DNA of 64,000 nt, taken from the NCBI RefSeq assembly GCF_002261185.1, contig NZ_NEVQ01000008.1, positions 264,584 through 328,583 on the forward strand, given 5' to 3'. Of the stretch, positions 36,044-44,202 are shown one piece after another. A program made the translations under genes and the position numbers. The first letter of the stretch is position 1. Every line of letters starts with the position of its first letter. The DNA is from Bordetella genomosp. 4. GTDB taxonomy: Bacteria > Pseudomonadota > Gammaproteobacteria > Burkholderiales > Burkholderiaceae_B. The notes under the pieces are model-generated. The model saw nothing but the letters and a program-made list of their open reading frames with translations, searched no databases and was not told where the DNA came from.

Positions 36044-36057
36044 TCGCAGGGCGGGAC

Positions 36058-36083
36058 TGCCGGTGTCTGTGCAGACACCGGCA
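36058..36083 (+). other. Intra-operon hairpin between hyuB and the transporter gene
   Basis: A perfect 10-bp stem (36058-36067 with 36074-36083) with a six-base loop, without a following T run. It lies in the 75-base gap before the transporter gene and may stabilise the upstream message or lower expression of the downstream gene. Confidence 0.55.
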
Positions 36084-36118
36084 ATGTTCATTCAATATCA
36101 ATACATGATGGGGAAAAA

Positions 36119-37504
36119 ATGAATACCAATGCAATCAGCGCTGGCCGTCCCGTATCGGGGGAGTTTTCCGATCAGAACGTGCAAGACACTGCGGGCATGA
36201 CACCGCGTAAAGTCGGCAAGAAAGAGTTGAACCGTGTCGTGCTGGCCTCGGTAGTGGGCAGTTTTGTTGAGTGGTTCGAGTTTTCTGTTTATGGCTATCT
36301 GGCCGCAATCCTCGGCAAAGTGTTTTTCCCGGCCAGTGAGCCGGGAGTGCAGTTGATCGCCTCATTGGCGGCGTTCGCCGTCGCGTTTTTTGCACGGCCT
36401 TTTGGTGGCTTTCTATTTGGCCCGATCGGCGATCGCTATGGCCGAAAGAACGTGCTGACGGTCACGATTCTGATGATGGCGCTGGCGACATGCGCCATCG
36501 GCTTGATCCCGTCGCACGATACGATCGGTATTGCAGCGCCTATATTGCTGGTGGTGATGCGCTTGCTGCAAGGGATCTCGGCGGGCGGCGAGGGCAGTGG
36601 CGCTGCTATTTTTGTGGCGGAGTATTGCTCAGACAAACATCGCACAGCCGTGACGAGTTGGGTCGAGGTGGGTTGCATCAGCGGCTTTGCATTTGGCGCC
36701 ATCATTACGACGGTTCTGACCAGCCTGTTCACGGCAGATCAGATCAATGATTGGGCCTGGCGTGTGCCGTTCCTGTTGGCATTGCCCTTGGGCGCGATTG
36801 GCCTGTACATCCGCAACCATCTGGAGGAAACGCCGACCTTTCAAGCGGTGCGGGAAAGCAAGGCCGCGCCTCCCAAAGTCAGCTGGCGGCATTTGTTTGA
36901 AACGCATAGGGGCCCGCTGCTGCAGTCTTGCGGCTTGATCATTGTCACCAACATCACCTTGTATACGGTGGTGACGTATATCCCGACGTATTTGATCAGC
37001 ACCTTGACCATGGCGCCTGCCCAAGGCTTCATGTTGTCGCTCGGACCGCAGATTTTCCTGATTGTGATGATCCCGGTCATGGGATGGCTGGCCGATCGCA
37101 TCACGCGCAAAGCGACGATGCTGGCAGGCAGCGTGGCGATCCTGGTGTTGGCGATTCCGTGCTTCAGCATGTTGTCGACGGGGGGCTATCTCGAGAAACT
37201 GGGCGCCTTGATGGTGATGAATCTGTGCCTGGCTGCCATGCTGGGATGCATCTTTGCCGCCGTGCCTGCATTATTCGCACCTCATGTGCGGTTCACGGGA
37301 ATGGCGATCAGCTACAACGTGTCGGTGGCGTTGTTTGCGGGCACTGCACCCATGTTGAATGCGTGGCTGATTCAGCGTACGGGCAACCCGATGATGCCGG
37401 CCTATTACTTGATGCTGGGGGCGTTGGTCGGTGTGGTGGCGCTGTTGTATAGCCGTGACCGTACCGGCGAGCCCATGCATGGGGATGTGGCGCGTCCGCA
37501 CTGA
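36119..37504 (+). CDS. MFS transporter, metabolite:H+ symporter (MHS/ProP-KgtP) type
   Basis: A 461-residue 12-helix carrier. Signatures are VVGSFVEWFEFSVYGYLAAIL in helix 1, ARPFGGFLFGPIGDRYGRKN (loop 2-3 motif), RLLQGISAGGEGSGAAIFVAEY in helix 4, and GWLADRITRKATM in the second half. These place it in the metabolite:H+ symporter subfamily, which carries organic acids, betaines and similar solutes. GGGGA lies before the ATG. It follows hyuAB in the same direction, so it probably imports the hydantoinase substrate. The N-terminal ~35 residues are hydrophilic. Confidence 0.9.
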   Translation: MNTNAISAGRPVSGEFSDQNVQDTAGMTPRKVGKKELNRVVLASVVGSFVEWFEFSVYGYLAAILGKVFFPASEPGVQLIASLAAFAVAFFARPFGGFLFGPIGDRYGRKNVLTVTILMMALATCAIGLIPSHDTIGIAAPILLVVMRLLQGISAGGEGSGAAIFVAEYCSDKHRTAVTSWVEVGCISGFAFGAIITTVLTSLFTADQINDWAWRVPFLLALPLGAIGLYIRNHLEETPTFQAVRESKAAPPKVSWRHLFETHRGPLLQSCGLIIVTNITLYTVVTYIPTYLISTLTMAPAQGFMLSLGPQIFLIVMIPVMGWLADRITRKATMLAGSVAILVLAIPCFSMLSTGGYLEKLGALMVMNLCLAAMLGCIFAAVPALFAPHVRFTGMAISYNVSVALFAGTAPMLNAWLIQRTGNPMMPAYYLMLGALVGVVALLYSRDRTGEPMHGDVARPH

Positions 37505-37509
37505 ATGCG

Positions 37510-37526
37510 CAGGGGCGATGCCCCTG
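37510..37526 (+). terminator. Short hairpin after the transporter gene
   Basis: A seven-bp G/C-rich perfect stem with a GAT loop (37510-37516 with 37520-37526) just after the stop codon. No T run follows, so termination would be weak. It lies between convergent genes. Confidence 0.45.
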
Positions 37527-37572
37527 TCGTAGTGATGACCGCACGGACGATGTCGGTTTTTCTGCGAGTATC

Positions 37573-38541
37573 TCAGCGCCGCGCGGTGTTCGACGCGCTG
37601 GAAACCCGGCGGCATGCCGAGGGATAGCCCACGATGTCTTCTGTGCAAACGTATTCCAACAACCATGCGGTGAACTGCTTGAGCAATGGCGAATGCTTGC
37701 GATCGGGTTTGATCAACAGCGTGAAACGGGGCATTTTTTCCGCGGGCAGTTGTTTGAGCAGATCGATGCCATAGGGCGCCACGAGCCGGCCCGCGGCGAT
37801 TTCTCTGACGGCATCGGCATAGGAGATAAAACCTACGCCGAGGCCCGCGAGGATGGCCTCCATCATTGCCGCGTGGGTATGCAGCAGCATGACTCGCTGC
37901 GAGGCACGTTCCTTTACTTGCAGCAGGTCCAGCGTGTCGTCCCAGAGCGAGTTTGCCACCAACGACGTGACCACGCTGTGTTTGAGCAAGTCCGAGGGGC
38001 TGTTCAACGGGATCCGTTCCAGCAGGCCGGGCGTGGCGACCAGTACTTTCAAGTCGTCGATCAAGGGCGTTTCGATATAGTCGACGTTGCCGCCGTAATC
38101 CCAATGTATGGCCGCATCCATCCCGCGATCATCGAGCTCGATCAAGTCCACACCCACAGCCATACGAAAGTCGATGCCAGGAAACAGCGCGGTGAATTGA
38201 CCCAGCCGGGGCACCAGGAATTCCGTCGCAAAATACGGGCTGACATACAGATATAACTGCTGCGCCGTGCGAGAGGTCTGGACGGCGCTGACGCCCTGAG
38301 AGAACCGATCCAGCCCATCACGCACGTGGTCATACAGCGTATGCGCCGCTTGGGTAGGAGTCAGGCTGCGGATATTGCGTTGGAACAGGGTCTGTTCCAA
38401 ATGGGCTTCGAGTTGTTTGAGCTGTTGGCTGACGGCTTGCGGGGTGAGACACAGCTCTTCTGCAGCCTGGCGTATCGAGCCGCGGCGCATGATGGCCTCG
38501 AAGATACGTAAGGTATTCAAAGGAGGAAGGCGATAACGCAT
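37573..38541 (-). CDS. LysR-family regulator, GcvA-like
   Basis: A 322-residue regulator. The helix-turn-helix is PLNTLRIFEAIMRRGSIRQAAEELCLTPQAVSQQLKQLEAHLEQTLFQRNIRSLTPT (residues ~6-62); the 'LPPLNTLRIFEA' start and the LTPTQA turn are typical of the GcvA subgroup. The effector domain runs from ~90 to ~300, and a basic Ser-rich tail follows. It is convergent with the hydantoinase operon and divergent from dodecin, so its target is uncertain: it could control the operon from a distance or an unlinked gene. Confidence 0.9.
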   Translation of the reverse strand: MRYRLPPLNTLRIFEAIMRRGSIRQAAEELCLTPQAVSQQLKQLEAHLEQTLFQRNIRSLTPTQAAHTLYDHVRDGLDRFSQGVSAVQTSRTAQQLYLYVSPYFATEFLVPRLGQFTALFPGIDFRMAVGVDLIELDDRGMDAAIHWDYGGNVDYIETPLIDDLKVLVATPGLLERIPLNSPSDLLKHSVVTSLVANSLWDDTLDLLQVKERASQRVMLLHTHAAMMEAILAGLGVGFISYADAVREIAAGRLVAPYGIDLLKQLPAEKMPRFTLLIKPDRKHSPLLKQFTAWLLEYVCTEDIVGYPSACRRVSSASNTARR

Positions 38542-38895
38542 GGTCGCGGATGGGACGCTCTGTGGGGTGCAATACGGAATGAAAGACGTCCCGCTATTAC
38601 CAGGTCACGTGGAAACCCTCAATCGTAATCCTTTCTGAAGCAGGTCTTGGATCGGCAAGTATTTCTGCTTCGGGTGTCTGCGCGCGGTGATTTCCGTGCG
38701 AGTACCTTCGTGCTTTCTGCGTGCTCTTTCAGCAGAGGCTCAGGCATTGCAGTTGCTGACAAACACATTAATAATGAGTTGCAGAGCGCGCCGCCGGTGT
38801 TGTGGGGCGATTCTCCATAGCGGGCGGTGGGCAGCGATAGGCGCGTCGTCACGGGGTGACAGAAGCGTGGGACCTTTTCTCTAGGAGGTACAGCA
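38542..38895. other. Intergenic region between LysR and dodecin genes
   Basis: The region carries the divergent promoters. I see no gene or strong repeat. AGGAGG lies just before the dodecin ATG. Confidence 0.45.
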
Positions 38896-39114
38896 ATGTC
38901 CAATAGCCATATCTACAAGCAGATCGAGTTGGTGGGATCGTCTACGAAGTCTTCGGACGATGCCATTACGCAGGCGATCGCTCGTGCATCGGAAACGTTG
39001 CGCAATCTGGATTGGTTCGAAGTCACTGAAGTGCGCGGCCATATCAAGGATGGCAAAGTTGCGCACTGGCAGGTGAGCCTGAAGATCGGGATGCGTCTGG
39101 AACAAGAGCCCTGA
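38896..39114 (+). CDS. Dodecin family flavin-binding protein
   Basis: A 72-residue protein that assembles into a hollow dodecamer and stores or buffers flavins. The sequence follows the family throughout: IYKQIELVGSSTKSSDDAITQAIARASETL, LDWFEVTEVRGHIKDGKVAHWQVSLKIGMRLE. The Trp of LDWFEV stacks with flavin, and the H/Q of HWQV is at the binding pocket. A very strong AGGAGG site precedes the ATG and a terminator follows, so it is a single-gene unit. Confidence 0.95.
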   Translation: MSNSHIYKQIELVGSSTKSSDDAITQAIARASETLRNLDWFEVTEVRGHIKDGKVAHWQVSLKIGMRLEQEP

Positions 39115-39124
39115 CGCCGCGTGG

Positions 39125-39155
39125 GCGCAGCGACGCTGATTGCTGCGCATTTTTT
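39125..39155 (+). terminator. Intrinsic terminator of the dodecin gene
   Basis: A seven-bp stem (39125-39131 with 39142-39148) followed by a run of six T. The T run is also the start of the first DnaA-box repeat unit. Confidence 0.75.
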
Positions 39156-39715
39156 CACCATGCATCGTAAGTGTTTGCGGTGTAAGGATTTTCTTTGCTT
39201 GTCCGAAAACTGTTCAGTGGCTTGTCCACATTGTCCGGGGATAAACCCAGGGCGTGTGGATAGTTCAGGTCCGGGTGGGTGTGCAAAACTTCGCGGACCC
39301 TGAAATTTTCCGCTCCGGGGTGCGGGCTATTCGCGGGTTAGGCTAAAAAACCGGGCGGAAGCGACGATTGGTCATTTTTTGATCGACGATCGTAAGCCTT
39401 TGTCGCGAAAGGCGATTCTCTGCTTGTCAGAAAACTGTTCAGTGGCTTGTCCACATTACGCGGGGATAAGCTCAGGGTGTGTGGATAGTTGAGAAGGCAA
39501 CCGGCATTGAGATCGATGGAAAAAGAGGGTTTTGCGGTCGTCGATGCCGTTTCTTGGACTTTTATCCATGGAATCGCAGGTCCACGCATTGATTGGGCAT
39601 TTTTTAAGCAGTGCTTCTAAGTCCTTGTCGTGAAAGATGATTCCCCGCTTGTCAGAAAACTGTTCAGTGGCTTGTCCACATTAGACGGGGATAAGCCTTG
39701 GGTGTGTGGATAGAA
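39148..39715. repeat. Three 118-bp units at exact 225-bp period with DnaA-box-like sites
   Basis: Units lie at 39148-39265, 39373-39490 and 39598-39715; each start is exactly 225 bases after the last, and the 107-base spacers between them are only weakly alike. Every unit begins CATTTTTT and contains AAAACTGTTCAGTGGC, then TTGTCCACA (39222, 39447, 39672) and, facing it, TGTGGATAG (39255, 39480, 39705), with GGGGATAA between. TTGTCCACA is the DnaA-box form used in high-G+C bacteria, and TGTGGATAG is the complement of CTATCCACA, one base from TTATCCACA. The array has six good DnaA-like boxes and no gene. dnaA is not in view. Confidence 0.85.
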
Positions 39716-39746
39716 AAACGGGGGAAAGGTGTGAGCCTTTCCCCCG
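39714..39746 (-). terminator. Intrinsic terminator of the NADPH-dependent FMN reductase gene
   Basis: A perfect 11-bp stem (39719-39729 with 39736-39746) that on the minus strand is followed by a five-T run. It lies 42 bases beyond the reductase stop codon and abuts the last repeat unit. Confidence 0.85.
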
Positions 39747-39787
39747 CTTCTGTTGCCTGCCGGCATATCGTCGGCAGTGATCTCGTC

Positions 39788-40342
39788 TTATGCCTTGAAC
39801 TTGTTCACCCAGGCGATATAGCCATCGAGCCAGCCTTGCAGGAATTGGCGGGTGCGTTCGTTGGTGATGGTGTACTGATCGTCGATGAGCCCGGCGGTGT
39901 CTTGCAGGAACACCTCAGGGGTGGTGTACACATTGACGCCCTCCGCGGCGAGGATGTTGCGCAGGTGTTGTTGGGCCATGGCCGTGCCCGCAGCGCTGGG
40001 CGAGGTGCCCAGCAGGCCGCCGGCTTTGCCGGGCCACGAGTTTTGTCCCCAGGGACGGGAGCCCCAGTCGATCGCGTTTTTCAGGGCTGCAGGTATCGAG
40101 CGATTGTGCTCCGGGGTGACGAATAGCAGGCCATCGGCCTCGGCGATCAAGGCCTTTAGTTTAGCTGCCGGCGCGGGCAGATCCGTCTCAAGATCTTGGT
40201 TGAACAGGGGGATGTCACCCAGGCTGGCGTATTCAAACTGGACGTCTGAGGGCGCGAGTTTTTCCAGGGCGCGAGCCAGGCGCAAATTGATAGAGGCGGC
40301 CCGCAGGCTGCCCACGAAAACCGCGATCTTGGTGTTGCTCAT
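39788..40342 (-). CDS. NADPH-dependent FMN reductase / quinone reductase
   Basis: A 184-residue flavodoxin-fold reductase. It shows the FMN-phosphate loop VGSLRAASINLRLARAL, TPEHNRSIPAALKNAIDWGSRP (the family's PEYN-like active segment), and GLLGTSPSAAGTAMAQQHLRNIL. It transfers electrons from NAD(P)H to FMN, quinones or azo compounds. ATG 40342 has GGAG upstream and starts exactly before the beta strand. The longer frame from 40402 has no support. It is a single gene with its own terminator. Dodecin, another flavin protein, lies on the other side of the repeat array, but there is no evidence of a joint role. Confidence 0.92.
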   Translation of the reverse strand: MSNTKIAVFVGSLRAASINLRLARALEKLAPSDVQFEYASLGDIPLFNQDLETDLPAPAAKLKALIAEADGLLFVTPEHNRSIPAALKNAIDWGSRPWGQNSWPGKAGGLLGTSPSAAGTAMAQQHLRNILAAEGVNVYTTPEVFLQDTAGLIDDQYTITNERTRQFLQGWLDGYIAWVNKFKA

Positions 40343-40657
40343 TGCACTTGCTCCAGACGAGGGGAAAGCGCCTAGTGTAGACCTCGGTCTTTGCTGCCTC
40401 AATACACGGAACCCATATATCGATGGCGATGAAAAGTATGTGGGACGGACAAGTATTGCGCACTGTTTTGGTGCAGGATGCGCTGTTATCTATGCACGTC
40501 GGCTTGAATTGGTGCGATGCAGCAATAACGCGGGACGGTTCAGATGGTTTTCCCCCGGGAAGCGAGAAGCCCGCTAATTGGCATGCCGTTTGCTAGGGTA
40601 AGTACTAAGAGGCCGGACTCGTTCGACACCGGCCCGCAAGCAACCAGGAGTTTTCGT
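40343..40657. other. Intergenic region between divergent genes
   Basis: There is no gene in these 315 bases. It must carry promoters for the flavin reductase and monooxygenase-like genes. I found no repeat or palindrome worth naming. Confidence 0.4.
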
Positions 40658-41203
40658 ATGTCCGCTCATGTTCCCGCACCTGTCACTATGCTGGTGACCC
40701 GCCACATTTCTCCCGAACGTTATGGGGATTTTCTGACTTGGATGCGCCAGGGTGAAATCCTGGCAGCAGGCTTTCCAGGTTTCTTGGGCTCGGGGGTGTT
40801 GCAGCCTCCCGAAGGGGGCGATCAGTATCAGATCGTCCTGCGCTTTGTCGATGCCGCGAGTCTGGCCCGTTGGGAAAACTCGTTGCCGCGCCGGATGTGG
40901 CTCGAGCGCGGCGCAAGCCTGGTGCGTACGAGCCGGGTGCATCGTGTCAGCGGCATGGACACCTGGTTTGGCGCGGCGCGCACGGCGCCGCCTCGTTGGA
41001 AGCAGGCTGTCAGCATCTGGCTGGCGTATTTTCCGATGCTGTTGCTGTTCAGTTTGCTGCTGAATGAGCAGTTGAGCGCCTTGCCGATATTCTGGCGCGT
41101 GTTGGTCACGACGGTTTGCATGACGCCGGTGCTGTCTTTTATTTGTATTCCAGTTATTACCCGCCTGTTGCGCGGATGGTTGCAACCGTCTGCCAGAAAT
41201 TAA
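40658..41203 (+). CDS. Antibiotic biosynthesis monooxygenase (ABM) domain protein with membrane tail
   Basis: A 181-residue protein. Residues ~5-100 resemble the ABM ferredoxin-like fold: PVTMLVTRHISPERYGDFLTWMRQGEILAAGFPGFLGSGVLQPPEGGDQYQIVLRFVDAASLARWENS. Residues ~115-170 form two hydrophobic helices (WLAYFPMLLLFSLLLN and FWRVLVTTVCMTPVLSFICIPVI). This fused layout is found in proteobacterial proteins of unknown function. AGGAG lies before ATG 40658. The longer frame from 40544 has no ribosome site. Membrane attachment argues for a role other than soluble antibiotic oxidation. Confidence 0.82.
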   Translation: MSAHVPAPVTMLVTRHISPERYGDFLTWMRQGEILAAGFPGFLGSGVLQPPEGGDQYQIVLRFVDAASLARWENSLPRRMWLERGASLVRTSRVHRVSGMDTWFGAARTAPPRWKQAVSIWLAYFPMLLLFSLLLNEQLSALPIFWRVLVTTVCMTPVLSFICIPVITRLLRGWLQPSARN

Positions 41204-41329
41204 TCGTGGGGCGAGGTAGTTGACCGGAGTTGGCCGCTGATTCTTACATTTAGGATAAAGAACACTGACACTAGACTGAACATTAAACGAAAATTGTTTA
41301 CACTTGCGTTATCTCATCCGATTTCTAAG

Positions 41330-41358
41330 AAAGCGCGGCCACGCGGGGCGCGCTTTTT
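41330..41358 (+). promoter_or_regulatory. Terminator-like hairpin in the imelysin operon leader
   Basis: An 8-bp stem (41330-41337 with 41349-41356) with an 11-base loop and a short T run, ending six bases before the AAGGAGA ribosome site of the first imelysin gene. It could attenuate transcription or mask translation of the operon, or terminate an unseen upstream transcript. Confidence 0.45.
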
Positions 41359-41378
41359 CAACAAAGGAGATTGTTCCG

Positions 41379-42677
41379 ATGCGCAAGTTGCTCTATGGCG
41401 CGCTGCTGATGGCCGCCCTGACGGGAGGCGCCGCCCAGGCGGCTGCCGAACCCAAGGCGGTGGTGAAAACCTATTCTGACATCGCGTTGGCGGGTTATGA
41501 GGATTCGCTGACTACAGCACAGGCCTTGCGCACGGCAATTGATGCCCTGGTCGCCAAGCCCAGCGCCGAGACGCTGAAGGCCGCGCGTACCGCGTGGTTG
41601 GCGGCACGTGTGCCTTACCAGCAAACGGAGGCGTTCCGCTTCGGCAATCCTATTGTGGACGATTGGGAAGGCAGCGTGAATGCCTGGCCGCTGGACGAGG
41701 GCCTGATCGATTACGTGGACGCGTCGTACGGCACAGAAAACGACGAGAACGCGTTCTATGCGGTCAATGTGATTGCCAACTCGAAGATCAATGTGGGCGG
41801 CAAGACCATCGACGCCAGCAAGATCACCCCTGAGCTGTTGTCCAAAACGCTGCACGAGGCCGATGGTAACGAGGCCAATGTGGCGACGGGCTATCACGCG
41901 ATTGAATTCTTGTTGTGGGGGCAGGATCTGAACGGCACCGGCGCGGCGCCAGCCGATCGTACCGGCACACCGCAGGAACGCCACTCGGGCAACCGTCCGC
42001 ACACGGACTTTGATCCCGCCAACTGCACGGGCGGCAATTGCGAGCGCCGTATCGCGTATCTCAAGGCGGTGACTGATCTGCTCGTCTCCGACCTGGAGGA
42101 CATGGTCGCTAATTGGAAATCCGACGGCGCTGCACGCAAGGCTGTCGAAGAAGATCCCAAGGCCGGCTTGATCGCCATGATGACGGGGCTGGGCAGCCTG
42201 TCGTACGGCGAGCTGGCAGGCGAACGCATGAAGCTGGGTCTGATGCTGAACGATCCCGAAGAAGAGCACGACTGCTTCTCGGACAACACGCATAACTCGC
42301 ACTATTACAACCAGATCGGTATCCGCAACGTGTATCTGGGCGACTACCAGCGCACGGACGGCAAGACGGTCAAGGGCGCGAGCCTGTCTGATCTCGTCAA
42401 GGCGCGTGATGCCAAGCTGGACGCAGAAATGCGCGCCAAGCTGGATGCGACGGTCGCGGCAATGCAGGCCATGCGGGATCGTGCAGAAAAAGTCGAGACC
42501 TATGATCAGATGATCGCGTCGGGCAATGCCGAGGGCAATGCGGTGGTGCAGAAAGCCATCGACAGCCTGATCGATCAGACGCGCAGCCTGGAGCGGGTGA
42601 TTGCTGCCCTGGAATTGGGCGACGTCGCATTGGAAGGCTCGGATAGTCTGGACAAGCCGGAAGCCGTATTTCAGTGA
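41379..42677 (+). CDS. Imelysin-family periplasmic protein, copy 1
   Basis: A 432-residue exported protein. The signal peptide is MRKLLYGALLMAALTGGAAQAAA. The imelysin (M75-like) domain shows TAWLAARVPYQQTEAFRFGNPIVDDWEGSVNAWPLDEGLIDYVD and the signature GYHAIEFLLWGQDLNGTG, matching the family's GxHxxE motif; HDCFSDNTHNSHYYNQIGIRNVYLGDY is also typical. Imelysins (IrpA, EfeO relatives) take part in iron uptake at the cell surface or periplasm. AAGGAGA lies before ATG 41379, rejecting the longer frame from 41304. It leads a four-gene operon with a dihaem protein, a second imelysin and a DUF1513 protein. Confidence 0.92.
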   Translation: MRKLLYGALLMAALTGGAAQAAAEPKAVVKTYSDIALAGYEDSLTTAQALRTAIDALVAKPSAETLKAARTAWLAARVPYQQTEAFRFGNPIVDDWEGSVNAWPLDEGLIDYVDASYGTENDENAFYAVNVIANSKINVGGKTIDASKITPELLSKTLHEADGNEANVATGYHAIEFLLWGQDLNGTGAAPADRTGTPQERHSGNRPHTDFDPANCTGGNCERRIAYLKAVTDLLVSDLEDMVANWKSDGAARKAVEEDPKAGLIAMMTGLGSLSYGELAGERMKLGLMLNDPEEEHDCFSDNTHNSHYYNQIGIRNVYLGDYQRTDGKTVKGASLSDLVKARDAKLDAEMRAKLDATVAAMQAMRDRAEKVETYDQMIASGNAEGNAVVQKAIDSLIDQTRSLERVIAALELGDVALEGSDSLDKPEAVFQ

Positions 42678-44182
42678 ACAAGCTCGCTGTTGCAATACTG
42701 ACGGCGCTGGCGGCAGCCAGCGCCGTTGCTGCCTCTGATGGACGGGATGATCTGACAGAGGAGGACCGTGCGCGGGTGGCCAAGGTCACCGCGCCGACGC
42801 GCGATTTTTCTGCGCCGGAGTCATTCGAGACACTGCCTGCAGGGGCCGGGACCACGCGCAAGATGATCAATGCAGACATTTTTTCGCATCCGTCTGCCAA
42901 TTTGACGTTCGAGGGACGCCAGGAATTTCTGGTGGGCAATGGCTTGTTCCGCAAGGACTGGGTCTCGTCGCCGTCGTCGACGCAAGCCTCAGATGGCCTG
43001 GGGCCTTTGTTCAACGCACGTTCGTGCCAGGCCTGTCACACCAAGGATGGCCGAGGTACGGTGCCCGGTTTTGATCCGCTTGAACGCTCGGATACTGTGG
43101 CTTTGTTGCTGCGCTTGTCGGTGCCAGCGACGACGGATGAGCAGCGCCAGCAATTGGCGTCGGGCCATCTGCCCTTTGTGCCTGAACCTGTTTATGGCGT
43201 GCAGTTGCAGAATTTCTCGGTAGCCGGATTGCCTTCCGAAGGCAGTCTGGAAATCGAGTATGAACCGGTGACGGTGCAACTGAACGGCGGCGAAACGGCG
43301 ACGTTGATGAAGCCGACTTACCGCATCGAAAACCTGGGCTATGGCCCCATGCGCAAGGACGTACAAATATCGCCGCGTATCGCCCAGCCCATGATAGGCC
43401 TGGGGTTGCTGGAGGCAATTCATCCGGCTGACATTCTGGCCAACGCGGCTGCCGATCATGGCGATGGCATCAGCGGCCGGCCTAATTGGACGCGTGATCG
43501 CCGCACCGGCGAGCGTGTGTTGGGACGCTTTAATTGGAAGGCCAGCCAACCGACGGTAGAGCAGCAAAGCGCGGCGGCATTCTCGAATGACATGGGCTTG
43601 TCTACGCCGTTGTTCCCCAGTCATTATGGCGAGTGCACCAAGGCTCAATCTGCGTGCTTCGATATGCCGCACGGTGCACAACCGCATCTGGGCGAACACG
43701 AAGTCCCCGCCGAGCTGATGGATTTCGTGACGACGTATTCCGTGAACCTGGCTGTGCCGCAGCGGCGTGATGTGGATGACGCGCGGGTGCTGGCCGGGAA
43801 AAAATTGTTTTACGAGGCGAATTGCGTTGCGTGTCACGTGCCGAAGTATGTGACGCGGCGAGATGCCGCGCGCGAGGAGCATCGCTTTCAGCTGATCTGG
43901 CCGTATACCGACATGTTGCTGCATGACATGGGCGAGGGATTGGCTGACCAGGTCTCCGAAGATGAGGCCAGCGGCAGCGAATGGCGCACGCCGCCCTTGT
44001 GGGGCATAGGCCTGACGCGCACGGTGAATCCCAATGCAACGTGGTTGCACGATGGGCGTGCGCGGTCGCTGTTGGAGGCGGTGCTGTGGCACGGGGGCGA
44101 AGCCCAGGCTGCGCGTGACCGCGTCGTCGCGATGACGCCGGAGGAACGGGCAGACCTGATTCGATTCCTGGAGTCGCTGTGA
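42674..44182 (+). CDS. Dihaem oxidoreductase (DUF1111, 'thiol oxidoreductase' family)
   Basis: A 502-residue periplasmic c-type cytochrome. A signal peptide ends near VAASD. Haem-binding motifs are CQACH (Cys118, Cys121, His122) and CVACH (Cys384, Cys387, His388). GLGPLFNARSCQACHTKDGRG and TPPLWGIGLTRTVNPNATWLHDGRARSLLEAVLWHGGEA are family hallmarks. It is usually found with imelysins and is thought to change the redox state of iron (or another substrate) during uptake. The GTG start overlaps the imelysin stop codon by four bases, so translation is coupled. Confidence 0.92.
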   Translation: MNKLAVAILTALAAASAVAASDGRDDLTEEDRARVAKVTAPTRDFSAPESFETLPAGAGTTRKMINADIFSHPSANLTFEGRQEFLVGNGLFRKDWVSSPSSTQASDGLGPLFNARSCQACHTKDGRGTVPGFDPLERSDTVALLLRLSVPATTDEQRQQLASGHLPFVPEPVYGVQLQNFSVAGLPSEGSLEIEYEPVTVQLNGGETATLMKPTYRIENLGYGPMRKDVQISPRIAQPMIGLGLLEAIHPADILANAAADHGDGISGRPNWTRDRRTGERVLGRFNWKASQPTVEQQSAAAFSNDMGLSTPLFPSHYGECTKAQSACFDMPHGAQPHLGEHEVPAELMDFVTTYSVNLAVPQRRDVDDARVLAGKKLFYEANCVACHVPKYVTRRDAAREEHRFQLIWPYTDMLLHDMGEGLADQVSEDEASGSEWRTPPLWGIGLTRTVNPNATWLHDGRARSLLEAVLWHGGEAQAARDRVVAMTPEERADLIRFLESL

Positions 44183-44202
44183 GCGATCCGATAGGAGTAA
44201 GT

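Larger units (their letters stand above)
39115..39787. other. Gene-free stretch holding the repeat array
   Basis: These 673 bases contain the dodecin terminator, the three-unit array and the terminator of the flavin reductase gene. I see nothing coding in the two spacers. Confidence 0.7.

Noticed and set aside
39148..39715. Chromosomal oriC
   Set aside because: DnaA-like boxes are present, but dnaA, rpmH, gyrB and similar oriC neighbours are absent, so I report it as a DnaA-box array only.
39148..39715. CRISPR array
   Set aside because: Units are 118 bases with 107-base spacers, only three copies, and no cas genes; the pattern does not fit.
41358..42695. 445-codon minus-strand frame antisense to the first imelysin
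   Set aside because: The plus-strand frame has a signal peptide, ribosome site and the GxHxxE motif; the other is a shadow.
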